DNA from: a virus
Direction: 5' to 3' (one strand)
Length of the DNA: 43,278 bases
IMG/VR virus record: IMGVR_UViG_3300042865_000711
Location: 1-43,278 of that record
Positions 7,943-15,435 of the stretch are shown in pieces; the stretch's first letter is position 1, and each line of letters opens with the position of its first letter. Below the pieces are notes generated by a model that was not told the DNA's origin, did not search any database, and worked only from the letters and a program-made list of their open reading frames with translations. The position numbers and the translations under genes were made by a program.

Positions 7943-8563
7943 ATGAAATTTAAAGACATAAAAACCGTAGCAGGCTACGAAGACCTAGAGCGCGTACTTT
8001 GCGCTGCGTACCTGCAAGCCGCCGTTGGCAAGGGCGATGAACGCCATGCAAACGAAAATACTTTCAATGAGCAGCCCATGCAAAGAGTCTCACAAAGCTA
8101 CAACACGGTAGACGGAATGATGTTTCAAGTAAGCAAGAAGCTGGGTGAATCACGCGGACTGCCTCATGCTCAAGCGACAGAAGAAGTGCTGGGCGCCATT
8201 GTGTATTCAGCGGGGGTGCACATTGCATACGATACTTGGTTTAAGGCCAGCCTTGTGAATGCGGGTGCTGATAGCGCATTTGAAACCAACGGTTTGCGGC
8301 AAACTGAGACATTCAATGTAGTACGCTACCCATGGGAGCGGGACGATAAAGTCCTCGTGAATATCGATGCGCTTTCTGATGACTGGATTCGTTGGGATGG
8401 CGGTGAGTGCCCAGTTTCTGCGGATACGCTTGTAGCTGTTTTTTTAAGAAATGGCACTTCCGAATATGGATTGTCTGATCAATATAAATGGAGCCACTTT
8501 AATAGCTGGTATGACATTATGTCTTACCAAATAGTTGACAAAAATCATGGAAAGAATCTTTAA
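7943..8563 (+). CDS. Mosaic phage protein with C-terminal WDGGECPV module
   Basis: A 206-residue protein. I chose the ATG at 7943 because AAGGAG stands 7 nt before it; an upstream start would overlap the previous gene. The N-terminus has YEDLERVLCAAYLQAAVGKG and NTFNEQPM, a module frequent in phages. The C-terminus, WIRWDGGECPVSADTLVAVF ... WSHFNSWYDIMSYQIV, matches the end of the gene at 9752-10210 (WIEWNGGACPVPPDTAVEIR ... DIVAYRVI), so the two share a duplicated domain of about 60 residues. That domain is common in phage accessory proteins and has no known role that I can name. Confidence 0.55.
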   Translation: MKFKDIKTVAGYEDLERVLCAAYLQAAVGKGDERHANENTFNEQPMQRVSQSYNTVDGMMFQVSKKLGESRGLPHAQATEEVLGAIVYSAGVHIAYDTWFKASLVNAGADSAFETNGLRQTETFNVVRYPWERDDKVLVNIDALSDDWIRWDGGECPVSADTLVAVFLRNGTSEYGLSDQYKWSHFNSWYDIMSYQIVDKNHGKNL

Positions 8564-8566
8564 ATA

Positions 8567-8908
8567 CTAACATCTACCGCAGGGGTCGATGCCCATGACG
8601 ATAGTGCGCGTCACCCCCTGCATAGTGGTTTGAATTTCTTCTGTCTCAGGCTGGCACCCGGCACACCCTGCCGCTACGCTAATGGGCTTAACAGGTGAAA
8701 TTCCAGTTGGTACAGTAGCAGGGTCAATTGTGCATGTGGGTGTGCAAGGCGTGGCATCTGGGCAGCTTGGGTCTGTTTCTGATGTGCTTGGGGTAATCCA
8801 TGAAACAGGGATTGCAGCTTGGCCAGAGGTTGAACAAACCGCAGGCTCTGGTGCTGGTGGCGTTGGACATTCGTCAGGGCAAGCGCATGAGTTGTCAGGA
8901 TAGTTCAT
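8567..8908 (-). CDS. Cys/Pro-rich late protein inside plus-strand island
   Basis: A 113-residue protein of low complexity, rich in Cys (about a dozen), Pro and Thr: ACPDECPTPPAPEP, DATPCTPTCTIDP, AAGCAGCQPETEE, then a short ordered end, VTRTIVMGIDPCGRC. It lies alone on the minus strand among plus-strand genes. Its promoter has the same geometry as the nozzle promoter at 5841: palindrome, 5 bp, TAAAAT, 6 nt, ATG. I infer it is expressed with the virion genes, and it may be a minor virion or surface protein; many virion proteins here are Cys-rich. No family is recognised. Confidence 0.5.
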   Translation of the reverse strand: MNYPDNSCACPDECPTPPAPEPAVCSTSGQAAIPVSWITPSTSETDPSCPDATPCTPTCTIDPATVPTGISPVKPISVAAGCAGCQPETEEIQTTMQGVTRTIVMGIDPCGRC

Positions 8909-8943
8909 GCCAAAATTTTACCACATGCCTATTTTTTAAGCAC
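8906..8943 (-). promoter_or_regulatory. Late-type promoter with 17-bp palindrome, leaderless start
   Basis: Minus strand: palindrome TGCTTAAAAAATAGGCA (8942-8926), 5 bp, -10 TAAAAT (8920-8915), 6 nt, ATG at 8908. The -35 at 17-bp spacing is poor (GTGCTT). The layout matches the promoter at 5841 base for base in spacing. Confidence 0.6.
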
Positions 8944-8965
8944 CTTTAGAAAACAAGAGGAAAAA

Positions 8966-9304
8966 ATGACATATTCACAGCAAGAAATCAAAGACTTATT
9001 TTTGCCGCCAAGCATTACAGATGCTATTCAAAGTTTCTATTCCGAGGAACCATCGCCCACGTTTGAAATATTTGTTGGCTGGTATATTGATTCGCAAGGC
9101 GTTGTTATGGAATCACTGCAATCACACCCAAGCCAAAGAAGCCGCGAAAAAAAGAGAGTGAAAAATGGCTGGCGCTACGTAAAAGCAAAAAACCCAAGTT
9201 GCCTCGGGCAAAAAAAATACAAAGGGTTTCAGTTGACGCAAGAAATTATTGACGGGGACAGCCCTGTCAATTTAATTTGCAAAGGAATGAGTTTTTACAA
9301 ATAA
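8966..9304 (+). CDS. Hypothetical phage protein
   Basis: A 112-residue basic protein with a clear ribosome site (AGAGGA before AAAAATG). It starts MTYSQQEIKDLFLPP, carries a beta-rich centre (FEIFVGWYIDSQGVVMES) and a Lys/Arg-rich second half (SREKKRVKNGWRYVKAKN). The charge may suit nucleic-acid contact but there is no motif to prove it. It is followed after 13 nt by the next plus-strand gene and probably belongs to the same accessory unit. Confidence 0.45.
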   Translation: MTYSQQEIKDLFLPPSITDAIQSFYSEEPSPTFEIFVGWYIDSQGVVMESLQSHPSQRSREKKRVKNGWRYVKAKNPSCLGQKKYKGFQLTQEIIDGDSPVNLICKGMSFYK

Positions 9305-9317
9305 CAGGAGGGAAAAA

Positions 9318-9731
9318 ATGAAAATATTACCGTTAGAGCTTTACATGGTAAATGACGATGAACCGTCAGACATTGGGTCTACTATAGGTCGGCCTGGGTT
9401 TTACATGACTGCTACAGATTGCTGGTATGAAACCCCAACAGTCGCACGGCGCAATGTTAACCCCGAATGGTTTATTTATTCGCTGGATTTACACCATGCA
9501 AAGGAACTTCGCCCTGAGCAAATCGCAGGGCTAAAAGCAATCTGTCGGTGCAACCTAGCCACGGACAACCAGCGCTATCGTTTGTATATGTATGAATTGT
9601 GGCTTAGCGCTAGGGAGTGCGGGCGAGGAACTACACTATGGTGGCTAAAGGCTGAAAAGCGAGACGCAAGTTTAAATGCAGGGCTTACAAAAGCAAGGCT
9701 ATTAAAGCTCAGTCTGGATATTGCTGTTTAA
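9318..9731 (+). CDS. Hypothetical phage protein
   Basis: A 137-residue protein with strong ribosome site AGGAGG. It contains many Tyr, Trp and Cys: GFYMTATDCWYETP, EWFIYSLDLHHAKEL, and RYRLYMYELWLSARECGRG. No family is recognised and no catalytic motif stands out. It sits in the middle of the plus-strand accessory island and is likely co-transcribed with its neighbours. Confidence 0.45.
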   Translation: MKILPLELYMVNDDEPSDIGSTIGRPGFYMTATDCWYETPTVARRNVNPEWFIYSLDLHHAKELRPEQIAGLKAICRCNLATDNQRYRLYMYELWLSARECGRGTTLWWLKAEKRDASLNAGLTKARLLKLSLDIAV

Positions 9732-9751
9732 AACACATTAAAGGAAAAAAA

Positions 9752-10210
9752 ATGACTAAGATAGATGAGATGTTTGCAGCCTTAACTGCGTATCAGCCTC
9801 AAGCTGATCGCAATGGGCATGGCAAAAGCTGGGCACGCATGTGCAATGAAAAAACAGTCGAGGCCGCTGATGCTGCTGCTGCTGTTCTTTCTGTACAAGG
9901 TGGCGCTACTGAAGCTCGCATAGCTTGCGGTGCTTGTGCTGATGCTATTGAATCTGCTTATGAAGTTGTTAAAAATTCGCAAGTTGCAATCGATTTAATC
10001 AGCAACGTTCCCCAGCCAGAATCTGCCAAGGATGATGATGGTTGGATTGAGTGGAATGGCGGGGCTTGCCCAGTCCCGCCAGATACAGCGGTTGAAATCC
10101 GATTTAGAGATGGCTTTACTCACAGGTCAAATGCGGCTTGCAATTGGAAATGGAGCCATTACGGTGGCTTCAGCGACATTGTGGCCTACCGCGTAATCAA
10201 AACACATTGA
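9752..10210 (+). CDS. Phage accessory protein with WNGGACPV module
   Basis: A 152-residue protein, ribosome site AAAGGA. The N-terminal two thirds are helical and Ala-rich (AADAAAAVLSVQGGATEAR). The last 60 residues repeat the domain at the end of the 7943-8563 protein: GWIEWNGGACPVPPDTAVEI, an RFRDG turn, WKWSHYG and DIVAYRVI. The gene ends the plus-strand island and its 3' end overlaps the convergent tail gene (10197-10952) by 14 nt. Function unknown; the repeated domain suggests recombination between cassettes in the island. Confidence 0.5.
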   Translation: MTKIDEMFAALTAYQPQADRNGHGKSWARMCNEKTVEAADAAAAVLSVQGGATEARIACGACADAIESAYEVVKNSQVAIDLISNVPQPESAKDDDGWIEWNGGACPVPPDTAVEIRFRDGFTHRSNAACNWKWSHYGGFSDIVAYRVIKTH

Positions 10211-10952
10211 TGCGATTGGGCAGGTCTACAAACCCAGTTCCAGCGTCTATGGATGCTTGGGTGCGTAGACCTTCATACTCTCGCATTAAGTCCTGCCCAA
10301 GCGCAGGAATACTCCAAGGAACGCCACCCATTTTGCGCAGCTTTGCAGCCGTTCCTGTTATCAGTGCGCGGCGGTAGCGCTCAACGATAACCCTATCAAC
10401 TGAGCATGCATCGTTGGCCACAAAACTCGAATACACCACGGTGATATTTTTGCACTCGTTACAAATCGCTTTGTCCAAAATTATCTTGTCCATGGGCTCA
10501 AAAACAAACCCATTGTCTGGCATACCACAACGGCAAACCCTACCATTGCTACAAAATTTATTGTTTCTAACGTCAAGGCATCGACCATCCACACACACCG
10601 AATGAATGACGTCGATTCGTTCTCCAACTACTGGGGATATGTAGTATTCACGAACACCTTTTTGAACGCAGATAGTTTCACGGCGTAACAGAATTCCACT
10701 TGATTTTGTTAGCTCGGTAAGGATGTCCGACAGTCGTAGGCGTATGGCTTCGTTGGGTGCGGTTAAATAGTCGTCGCCTACTTTATAGGCAGTCTCAGGC
10801 GCAATGATGTCCACCAAATCATCAAGGTCAACCATTTCAATGTCACGGCCTGAGTTGTCGCAGGTTGTGCAGCATTCGCCCGGTGTGATTGCAGGATTGC
10901 ATGAAAAATCTGTGATTTCCATGCCGTTGGAAAAAACGCGTGCTTTGGTCAT
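10197..10952 (-). CDS. Neck/tail connector-type protein, Cys-rich
   Basis: A 251-residue protein following the DUF6682-like gene with a 4-nt ATGA overlap. The middle (EAIRLRLSDILTELTKSSGI, then REYYISPVVGERIDVIHSV) resembles head-tail connector proteins, and the C-terminal part (RRALITGTAAKLRKMGGVPW, then LGQDLMREYEGLRTQASIDA) is a long helical stretch. It has about fourteen cysteines, several in close pairs (GECCTTCDN, GRVCRCGMPD, AICNECKN), unusual for an intracellularly assembled tail part; they could bind metal. Role is from position between capsid and nozzle genes. Confidence 0.5.
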   Translation of the reverse strand: MTKARVFSNGMEITDFSCNPAITPGECCTTCDNSGRDIEMVDLDDLVDIIAPETAYKVGDDYLTAPNEAIRLRLSDILTELTKSSGILLRRETICVQKGVREYYISPVVGERIDVIHSVCVDGRCLDVRNNKFCSNGRVCRCGMPDNGFVFEPMDKIILDKAICNECKNITVVYSSFVANDACSVDRVIVERYRRALITGTAAKLRKMGGVPWSIPALGQDLMREYEGLRTQASIDAGTGFVDLPNRINVF

Positions 10953-11650
10953 TTATCTTCTTTGCAAAACTCTTGGCAGAATTTTTGATCTTCGGCTTTG
11001 TAAACCCTGAGCATGGTGAACATTAGATTGATTTGGCCCATTGCCAGAGTTTGGCTTGTTTGGCTTTCAGTCTCCGTTAGCCATGCTAGGTAACGTGCAT
11101 AGTGAAGTGCGGGTTCCATGATCGAGGCGTTAAAGCACAAATCATTATCCAAATCGCAATCTACTGGGGTGGGTCTCACTGTTCCCGTTACGCGATAAAA
11201 CACGTCAGACCCTGCGCAAACGGGGGGTGTAAAGTAAAACTGGCCGTTGGTTATGCCGTTTGAAACATGGTCTGGCGTGATGCTTGAGCAGTCTACATCT
11301 TCGCCGGGCTTTGGCACCTTGCGCCCGTTGCAGCCCCTTGCTTTAAACAACCCAGCCAAAGAGTTGTTTACTTTTTTTAGAGGCTTGATAACTGAGCCAC
11401 ACGCGTCAGTTAGCGCGTCTACAGATTTGATTTTTTCAAAGCCGGGTGGTTGTTGCAAATCGCCAGGGGTCGCCTTAACGATTGACGTTTGCATGAATAA
11501 ATCTTTGCGAAAATTGTACGCAAGTTCAATTCCTGCGTTAATCCAGCGCGTGATTTGGGCGTTGGTGAAGCGCTTGCCTTCGGGGTGCGAGGTGGTCGCA
11601 GGATCACTAATAATCTTGCGAACATCGGCAATTGCTTCACCAAGGTTCAT
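10949..11650 (-). CDS. DUF6682-like neck/tail adaptor protein
   Basis: A 233-residue protein. The start LGEAIADVRKIISDPATTSH, then GKRFTNAQITRWINAGIELA and a following block on the proline-rich FEKIKSVDA, fits the pattern of DUF6682-type proteins that lie next to the capsid gene in podoviruses. A helical C-terminus (ASIMEPALHYARYLAWLTET) fits an adaptor ring. It likely connects portal and tail. The family name is recalled from the pattern, not searched. Four-nt overlap with the next gene shows translational coupling. Confidence 0.5.
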   Translation of the reverse strand: MNLGEAIADVRKIISDPATTSHPEGKRFTNAQITRWINAGIELAYNFRKDLFMQTSIVKATPGDLQQPPGFEKIKSVDALTDACGSVIKPLKKVNNSLAGLFKARGCNGRKVPKPGEDVDCSSITPDHVSNGITNGQFYFTPPVCAGSDVFYRVTGTVRPTPVDCDLDNDLCFNASIMEPALHYARYLAWLTETESQTSQTLAMGQINLMFTMLRVYKAEDQKFCQEFCKEDK

Positions 11651-11653
11651 GGG

Positions 11654-12010
11654 TTAGTCCACCAGTTTGCTTCTCAACTCGTAACCCATGAGTGGCCAGA
11701 TTTTTTGCACCGCGTTGTCTCTGGCAATCTTTCGACCAATCTCAGCGTCGAAGTTTTCGGGGCTGGCGCATGCTGACTCACCTGTGACCATGAAGCCGTT
11801 GCGCAGCACCAAGACGCAAAATGTGAGGGTAGCTAACCCGTCTGGAACATCAACCGGCTCGACTTCATCCAGTAGCTCTTGACCAGCGCACCCTTGCAAC
11901 GCGCTGAAAAAATGCTCGCTGGCGATGTTCGCCTTAATGTCGGCTGGTGTAATGCGCGGGGCAGTCTTGCCCTTGGCTTGGATTTCTTGCTCAATGTTTC
12001 GGTCGCTCAT
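11654..12010 (-). CDS. Gp49-like phage protein (Phage_gp49_66 family)
   Basis: A 118-residue protein with ribosome site GGAGTAAACG before ATG. The sequence matches the small Gp49 family closely: PRITPADIKANIASEHFF, then LATLTFCVLVLRNGFMVTGE, SACASPENFDAEIGRKIARD, and a final AVQKIWPLMGYELRSKL. This family is common in many tailed phages; its function is not settled. It lies in the capsid-to-neck segment and is likely co-expressed with the structural genes. Confidence 0.75.
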   Translation of the reverse strand: MSDRNIEQEIQAKGKTAPRITPADIKANIASEHFFSALQGCAGQELLDEVEPVDVPDGLATLTFCVLVLRNGFMVTGESACASPENFDAEIGRKIARDNAVQKIWPLMGYELRSKLVD

Positions 12011-12013
12011 CGT

Positions 12014-12286
12014 TTACTCCACCAAGTTACCAGATGCTTGAGCTGCTTTTTCGGCTGCGGCCTGCCGTTTTTTTTCCGATTTTGCGCGGTCGGCTTCAAA
12101 TTCAATATGGGGAGAGTCGGGCACTCCCATGGTTCCCGTGATTTTTTCAACAGGCTTGAAAGGATTAAACAGACGCCCTCCATGCGATTGCATTAATGAT
12201 CGGGTAGTTTTTTCCCATTCTTTATCAGAAAGAACTGATGGTTTTGCTAAAGGAATGCCGTTATAGGCGCTTACAATTGAGTTCAA
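12014..12286 (-). CDS. Small structural-operon protein, TTG start
   Basis: A 90-residue protein. I chose the TTG at 12286 because GGAG stands 6 nt before it; the longer upstream frame only overlaps the previous gene and a hairpin. The sequence has AYNGIPLAKPSVLSDKEWEK, then SLMQSHGGRLFNPFKPVEKI and a charged helical tail rich in Ala, Glu and Lys. No family is recognised. It ends 3 nt before the Gp49 gene and is probably translated in the same run. Confidence 0.5.
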   Translation of the reverse strand: MNSIVSAYNGIPLAKPSVLSDKEWEKTTRSLMQSHGGRLFNPFKPVEKITGTMGVPDSPHIEFEADRAKSEKKRQAAAEKAAQASGNLVE

Positions 12287-12307
12287 TTTTATTCTCCATG
12301 GGTTAAA

Positions 12308-12335
12308 GCATGCTGAGGCCAAAGCCCCAGCATGC
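12308..12335 (-). terminator. Strong hairpin behind the 245-residue capsid-region gene
   Basis: On the minus strand, GCATGCTGGGGC, a TTTG loop, then GCCTCAGCATGC, giving 11 paired bases of 12 with one mismatch, followed by TTTAACCC. The U-tract is short, so this may act as a partial terminator or a 3'-end stabiliser that lowers expression after the capsid genes. Confidence 0.5.
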
Positions 12336-12344
12336 GGGTTACGA

Positions 12345-13082
12345 TTACAGGCCTTCGATGGTATCAACCAATGATTTTTGGTATGCGCCAACGCCAGATT
12401 TTTCTTTTTGGCAAATTGAATATCGATGGAAAGTTACAAAAAAATCCATTTTCTGGTCCCAGATACGAACCCATGGTGTAGGTGAATCTGGGGCAGGTAC
12501 GGCGGGAATGGCCGTGACCTTCAGGCGAATGACCGCGTGATGGTTGTTGCGGTACTTCTTGTTCTCAAAGTGCCAGTGATCGCGGCCAGTGATCGCCAAA
12601 TCAATTTCTTCCATGGCCGCAGGCGCGTCACCGTAGGTAACGGTAGTTTCGCGCTCGGTGTCGTGCACGCCTTCCAGCGGGTCGCGCACGGTGTCGATAG
12701 TCGCACCACAAGAGCCATCAGGGTCCAAAACGCGGTCTACCAATTCAATTTTAAACTTAAAGCCATCCACTTTTAAATCATGATGCAAAGCAAAATCTTC
12801 AACGGAGACGTATCCTGGAACTTGGAAAAGTTCAATATAGTCACCCACTGCAATGGCATCCATTGCAACAATGGCGGCTGTATTTCTCATGTTGAGATTT
12901 TGCTTAACATGGTTCTTAATGCTTTCCATAGAAAGCTGGAATAGCGTTACATGGCGTGCATCGCTTCCGCTTTCCATGCCTACGCAAGGATTAAACCTGC
13001 TTTCGCAGTTGCCGCCGCCTAAACGGTTTGCAATTCCAGATTTAGCATGGCCTCCATGTTGGCCGTAAAATGTTTTTGCCAT
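12345..13082 (-). CDS. Virion protein next to major capsid (possible decoration or minor head)
   Basis: A 245-residue protein with ribosome site AAGGA. It begins MAKTFYGQHGGHAKSGIANR with a Gly-rich start, then a beta-rich body: AVGDYIELFQVPGYVSVEDF, KVDGFKFKIELVDRVLDP, AVIRLKVTAIPAVPAPDSPT. High beta content and a place directly after the major capsid gene fit a decoration or head-completion protein. A strong hairpin follows the gene. No family name is claimed. Confidence 0.5.
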   Translation of the reverse strand: MAKTFYGQHGGHAKSGIANRLGGGNCESRFNPCVGMESGSDARHVTLFQLSMESIKNHVKQNLNMRNTAAIVAMDAIAVGDYIELFQVPGYVSVEDFALHHDLKVDGFKFKIELVDRVLDPDGSCGATIDTVRDPLEGVHDTERETTVTYGDAPAAMEEIDLAITGRDHWHFENKKYRNNHHAVIRLKVTAIPAVPAPDSPTPWVRIWDQKMDFFVTFHRYSICQKEKSGVGAYQKSLVDTIEGL

Positions 13083-13092
13083 TTTGTAATCC

Positions 13093-14058
13093 TTAAACGT
13101 ATTGAACTGCGGCTACTGTGACTGATTTGGGGTTGTGCACTTTTGCGCCCCAGATTGTGTCGCCAGTTAATTCTTGATAATGAGGCATTGGAACCCAAGT
13201 CAAGTAAAGCTGGTGCATTCTGAACCAGAATTTATTGGTGTCATACATTGCAATGTAATCAACTTTATCACCCTTGCTGTTAATTGCAGAAAATGCCCAA
13301 GTGCTGGTTTTGTATTGGTTATTTGATTGAATTAATGTGCAAGAATCTTGGCACAATCCATCCATTCTGAATCCAGAATCCAAACCAGAACCGCCAAACA
13401 CCATGATCTTGTTTGGTGCGCACATGACACCTTGCGCGAACATGTTGTGCTTCATGCGGTCAAGCAATACGCCCGTGGTAATGGTTCCCTGTTTAATAAG
13501 ATTTCCACCATTTCTTGGAGAAGTTACATCCACCCTGATAGGGTCTTCCAAAGAACCTAAGCCATTGGGAATGCCAGGGGTGTTTACCACCCCAATGGCG
13601 TTATGGCCTTGGCTAAGCGGGTGAGCAGAGCCTATTAATGTGGCAATAGCATAGGGAACAGTTCTTTTGTCAATCCACTCTAGCAAATCTAGACCTAAAA
13701 CACCTTCTTGCGCTGCCCAGCGTTCGCACATGCGACGGGCATCTGCAAGGTCTTTTTTAAGGCTGTATTTTTCTTCGCCACAAAGTTCAAGATGGTCGTT
13801 GTAGAAGTTCTGGGTCAATAAGGTTACTTGACCATTTACACCGTCTTCCGCTTCATCTGCGCTCAAGCCTGCCGATGTCTCGTAATACAACTTTGCGCCG
13901 TGGCACAAAGTCATACCTGCGGGGTCGGCATTCCAATTTGCCATATCCCCCAAAGGGCTACCGCAAACATAATCTTTTTCGATGGTTTTAGTAATGCCAG
14001 GAGGCAAATAAAGACCATTTCCGCCATTGCGGTATCCTGCTGCAAAATCAGGTATCAT
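13093..14058 (-). CDS. Major capsid protein (probable)
   Basis: A 321-residue protein directly after the scaffold gene and overlapping it by 11 nt, the usual order for head genes. It starts MIPDFAAGYRNGGNGLYLPP, has a long helix (EKYSLKKDLADARRMCERWA), and blocks such as GTITTGVLLDRMKHNMFAQG, KIMVFGGSGLDSGFRMDG and the aromatic YLTWVPMPHYQELTG. Size and order fit a HK97-fold capsid subunit, but I have no direct motif proof. About eight cysteines are present. Confidence 0.7.
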   Translation of the reverse strand: MIPDFAAGYRNGGNGLYLPPGITKTIEKDYVCGSPLGDMANWNADPAGMTLCHGAKLYYETSAGLSADEAEDGVNGQVTLLTQNFYNDHLELCGEEKYSLKKDLADARRMCERWAAQEGVLGLDLLEWIDKRTVPYAIATLIGSAHPLSQGHNAIGVVNTPGIPNGLGSLEDPIRVDVTSPRNGGNLIKQGTITTGVLLDRMKHNMFAQGVMCAPNKIMVFGGSGLDSGFRMDGLCQDSCTLIQSNNQYKTSTWAFSAINSKGDKVDYIAMYDTNKFWFRMHQLYLTWVPMPHYQELTGDTIWGAKVHNPKSVTVAAVQYV

Positions 14059-14839
14059 GATTTTCTTTCATTAGTTTTGATGCGGCATCAAATTCTTTTG
14101 ATGCCGCATCGAATTCTGGTGTTCCACGTTTAAACCGAAGCATTTTGTTAAGCAATTTATCTAACGTTGCTTCGGTTACAACTTGGGTCTTTGTTTCAAA
14201 TCGCTGTACAGGTTGACTTGCAGAGCCAGAGGCTTTGCGTGTAACCTTTTGCGTTTCTTTCCAAGCTTGTACTTCTGCGACCAAGTAGGCCGCGCCATCT
14301 ACGTCATTAGTAGTGTTGATTTGATCCAATTCTTCTGCCAGCGTTAACGTGCGTCCAAGTTTTTTCGATTTGGCGAAGGATTGAAATTCAGCTGAATGGA
14401 ATGTATCCATCGCATCCTTGGGGATTAACCCAACGTATTCCTTGTAACGTTCCGATTGCTTGAGTTTTGATTCCAGCTCTTTTGTTTTGGCCTTGGAGGC
14501 CACTAAGTCTTCAGCTAACAAATCGGCCACTTCATCGCCAAACGCTTCACGGTACTTTTCAAGTCGTTCGTTGGGGAGTGCATCAACTTCATCGTCTTCA
14601 ATTGCCGCATCGCCACCGCTTTGCTTAGCTTTTTTGAGAGATTCAATTTCTGCTTTCAGGCGCTCGATCTCGCCTGTATCCTCTGTGGGAGGGACTTGCT
14701 GGGGCGCTACCCCTGCGCCAGCTTCGGAGTCAACCTGTGGCTGGGAAATTTCTTGCTGCTCAGTTTCTGTTTGCAAAGCAGCCTTTTGCGCTTCCTGAAT
14801 TTCTTTTTCAAGTGTTTTAAGGTATTGTTCTTTTGACAT
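14048..14839 (-). CDS. Scaffolding protein
   Basis: A 263-residue, highly charged helical protein with ribosome site AAAGGAG. Coiled-coil stretches (IERLKAEIESLKKAKQSG; ASKAKTKELESKLKQSERYK), a Gln/Glu-rich start and an acidic middle are typical of phage scaffolds, which guide capsid assembly and then leave. It lies directly before the major capsid gene. Near the C-terminus EFDAASK occurs twice in tandem, encoded by a 21-bp duplication at 14075-14116. Confidence 0.75.
   Translation of the reverse strand: MSKEQYLKTLEKEIQEAQKAALQTETEQQEISQPQVDSEAGAGVAPQQVPPTEDTGEIERLKAEIESLKKAKQSGGDAAIEDDEVDALPNERLEKYREAFGDEVADLLAEDLVASKAKTKELESKLKQSERYKEYVGLIPKDAMDTFHSAEFQSFAKSKKLGRTLTLAEELDQINTTNDVDGAAYLVAEVQAWKETQKVTRKASGSASQPVQRFETKTQVVTEATLDKLLNKMLRFKRGTPEFDAASKEFDAASKLMKENHDT
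14075..14116. repeat. 21-bp tandem duplication inside scaffold gene
   Basis: Two adjacent 21-bp units (14075-14095 and 14096-14116) differ at two bases and encode EFDAASK twice. Each unit holds an 11-bp near-palindrome (GATGCSGCATC). The duplication is in frame and near the capsid-binding end of the scaffold. Confidence 0.7.
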
Positions 14840-14850
14840 TTAATACTCCT

Positions 14851-15108
14851 TTACCCAAAGGCTGGGCTTTGTGGCTGTGTAAAAGTTGTTTCGTTAAGCA
14901 TGTCGGCAACCCAGCGAATGCCGTTTGCTTGCTCCAGTAAAACATTACGTACTGGGTCTGGCCCAGCTCTCAAAGCGTCATTTACAAGGCATTCAATCGC
15001 TTTGCCTAGAAATTCTTTTAGCTTTTCATCAGCGCCAACAAAAGAGCGTGCGGCAAGTCGCGCCGCTTCAAGCTCTTGCTGTAGGTTTGGATTGGTAAAT
15101 GCTTTCAT
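14851..15108 (-). CDS. Small helical late protein
   Basis: An 85-residue protein, mostly helix: PNLQQELEAARLAARSFVGA, EKLKEFLGKAIECLVNDALR, then VRNVLLEQANGIRWVADMLN. Its ATG overlaps the stop of the Met-rich gene as TAATG. No motif is visible. The position before the scaffold suggests a head-assembly or minor virion protein, but that is inference. Confidence 0.45.
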   Translation of the reverse strand: MKAFTNPNLQQELEAARLAARSFVGADEKLKEFLGKAIECLVNDALRAGPDPVRNVLLEQANGIRWVADMLNETTFTQPQSPAFG

Positions 15109-15314
15109 TACTTGGCTTTTGACATATTCATACTGCCACCCGTTTTCATGTTCATGTGGCTACCTTCATTCATTCCTTGCATTTTTGGAACCATGACATT
15201 GCCAAATGTTTGCATAGACCCGCCGCCTGAGCGCAGGTTTGACATCTGCGGGACGTTAGGGGTTGGCACGACCATAGATGACGTGGAGGGCAATTGCATT
15301 TTAGGAACCATCAT
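15108..15314 (-). CDS. Met-rich small protein
   Basis: A 68-residue protein starting at the double ATG at 15314. It is very rich in Met, Ser, Asn, Pro and Gly (MMVPKMQLPS; FGNVMVPKMQGMNEG; MNMKTGGSMNMSK), and the phrase MVPKMQ occurs twice. It looks disordered. A longer start (TTG at 15332) is possible but crosses a 12-bp palindrome, GTGAGTACTCAC, that probably serves another purpose. The gene follows a 30-residue leaderless reading frame and precedes the head genes. Confidence 0.45.
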   Translation of the reverse strand: MMVPKMQLPSTSSMVVPTPNVPQMSNLRSGGGSMQTFGNVMVPKMQGMNEGSHMNMKTGGSMNMSKAK

Positions 15315-15338
15315 GTGAGTACTCACTTTCAAATTTAA

Positions 15339-15431
15339 TTAAAAAAATGGCCGAATTGCCAGCCCTTTTTTGACCCGGAGTGTGGTCGGGCGGCTTTGCC
15401 ATTCATCGGTCCGGCCATTTAAAACTTTCAT
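15339..15431 (-). CDS. Leaderless 30-residue reading frame at late promoter
   Basis: The ATG at 15431 stands 7 nt after the -10 box TAGAAT, the same spacing as at 5841 and 8908. The frame encodes a basic peptide (MKVLNGRTDEWQSRPTTLRV, then KKGLAIRPFF). It may be a true micro-protein or a leader peptide whose translation sets up the following genes. The 24-nt gap to the next gene contains the palindrome GTGAGTACTCAC. Only the promoter geometry supports it; the frame is short. Confidence 0.4.
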   Translation of the reverse strand: MKVLNGRTDEWQSRPTTLRVKKGLAIRPFF

Positions 15432-15435
15432 AATT

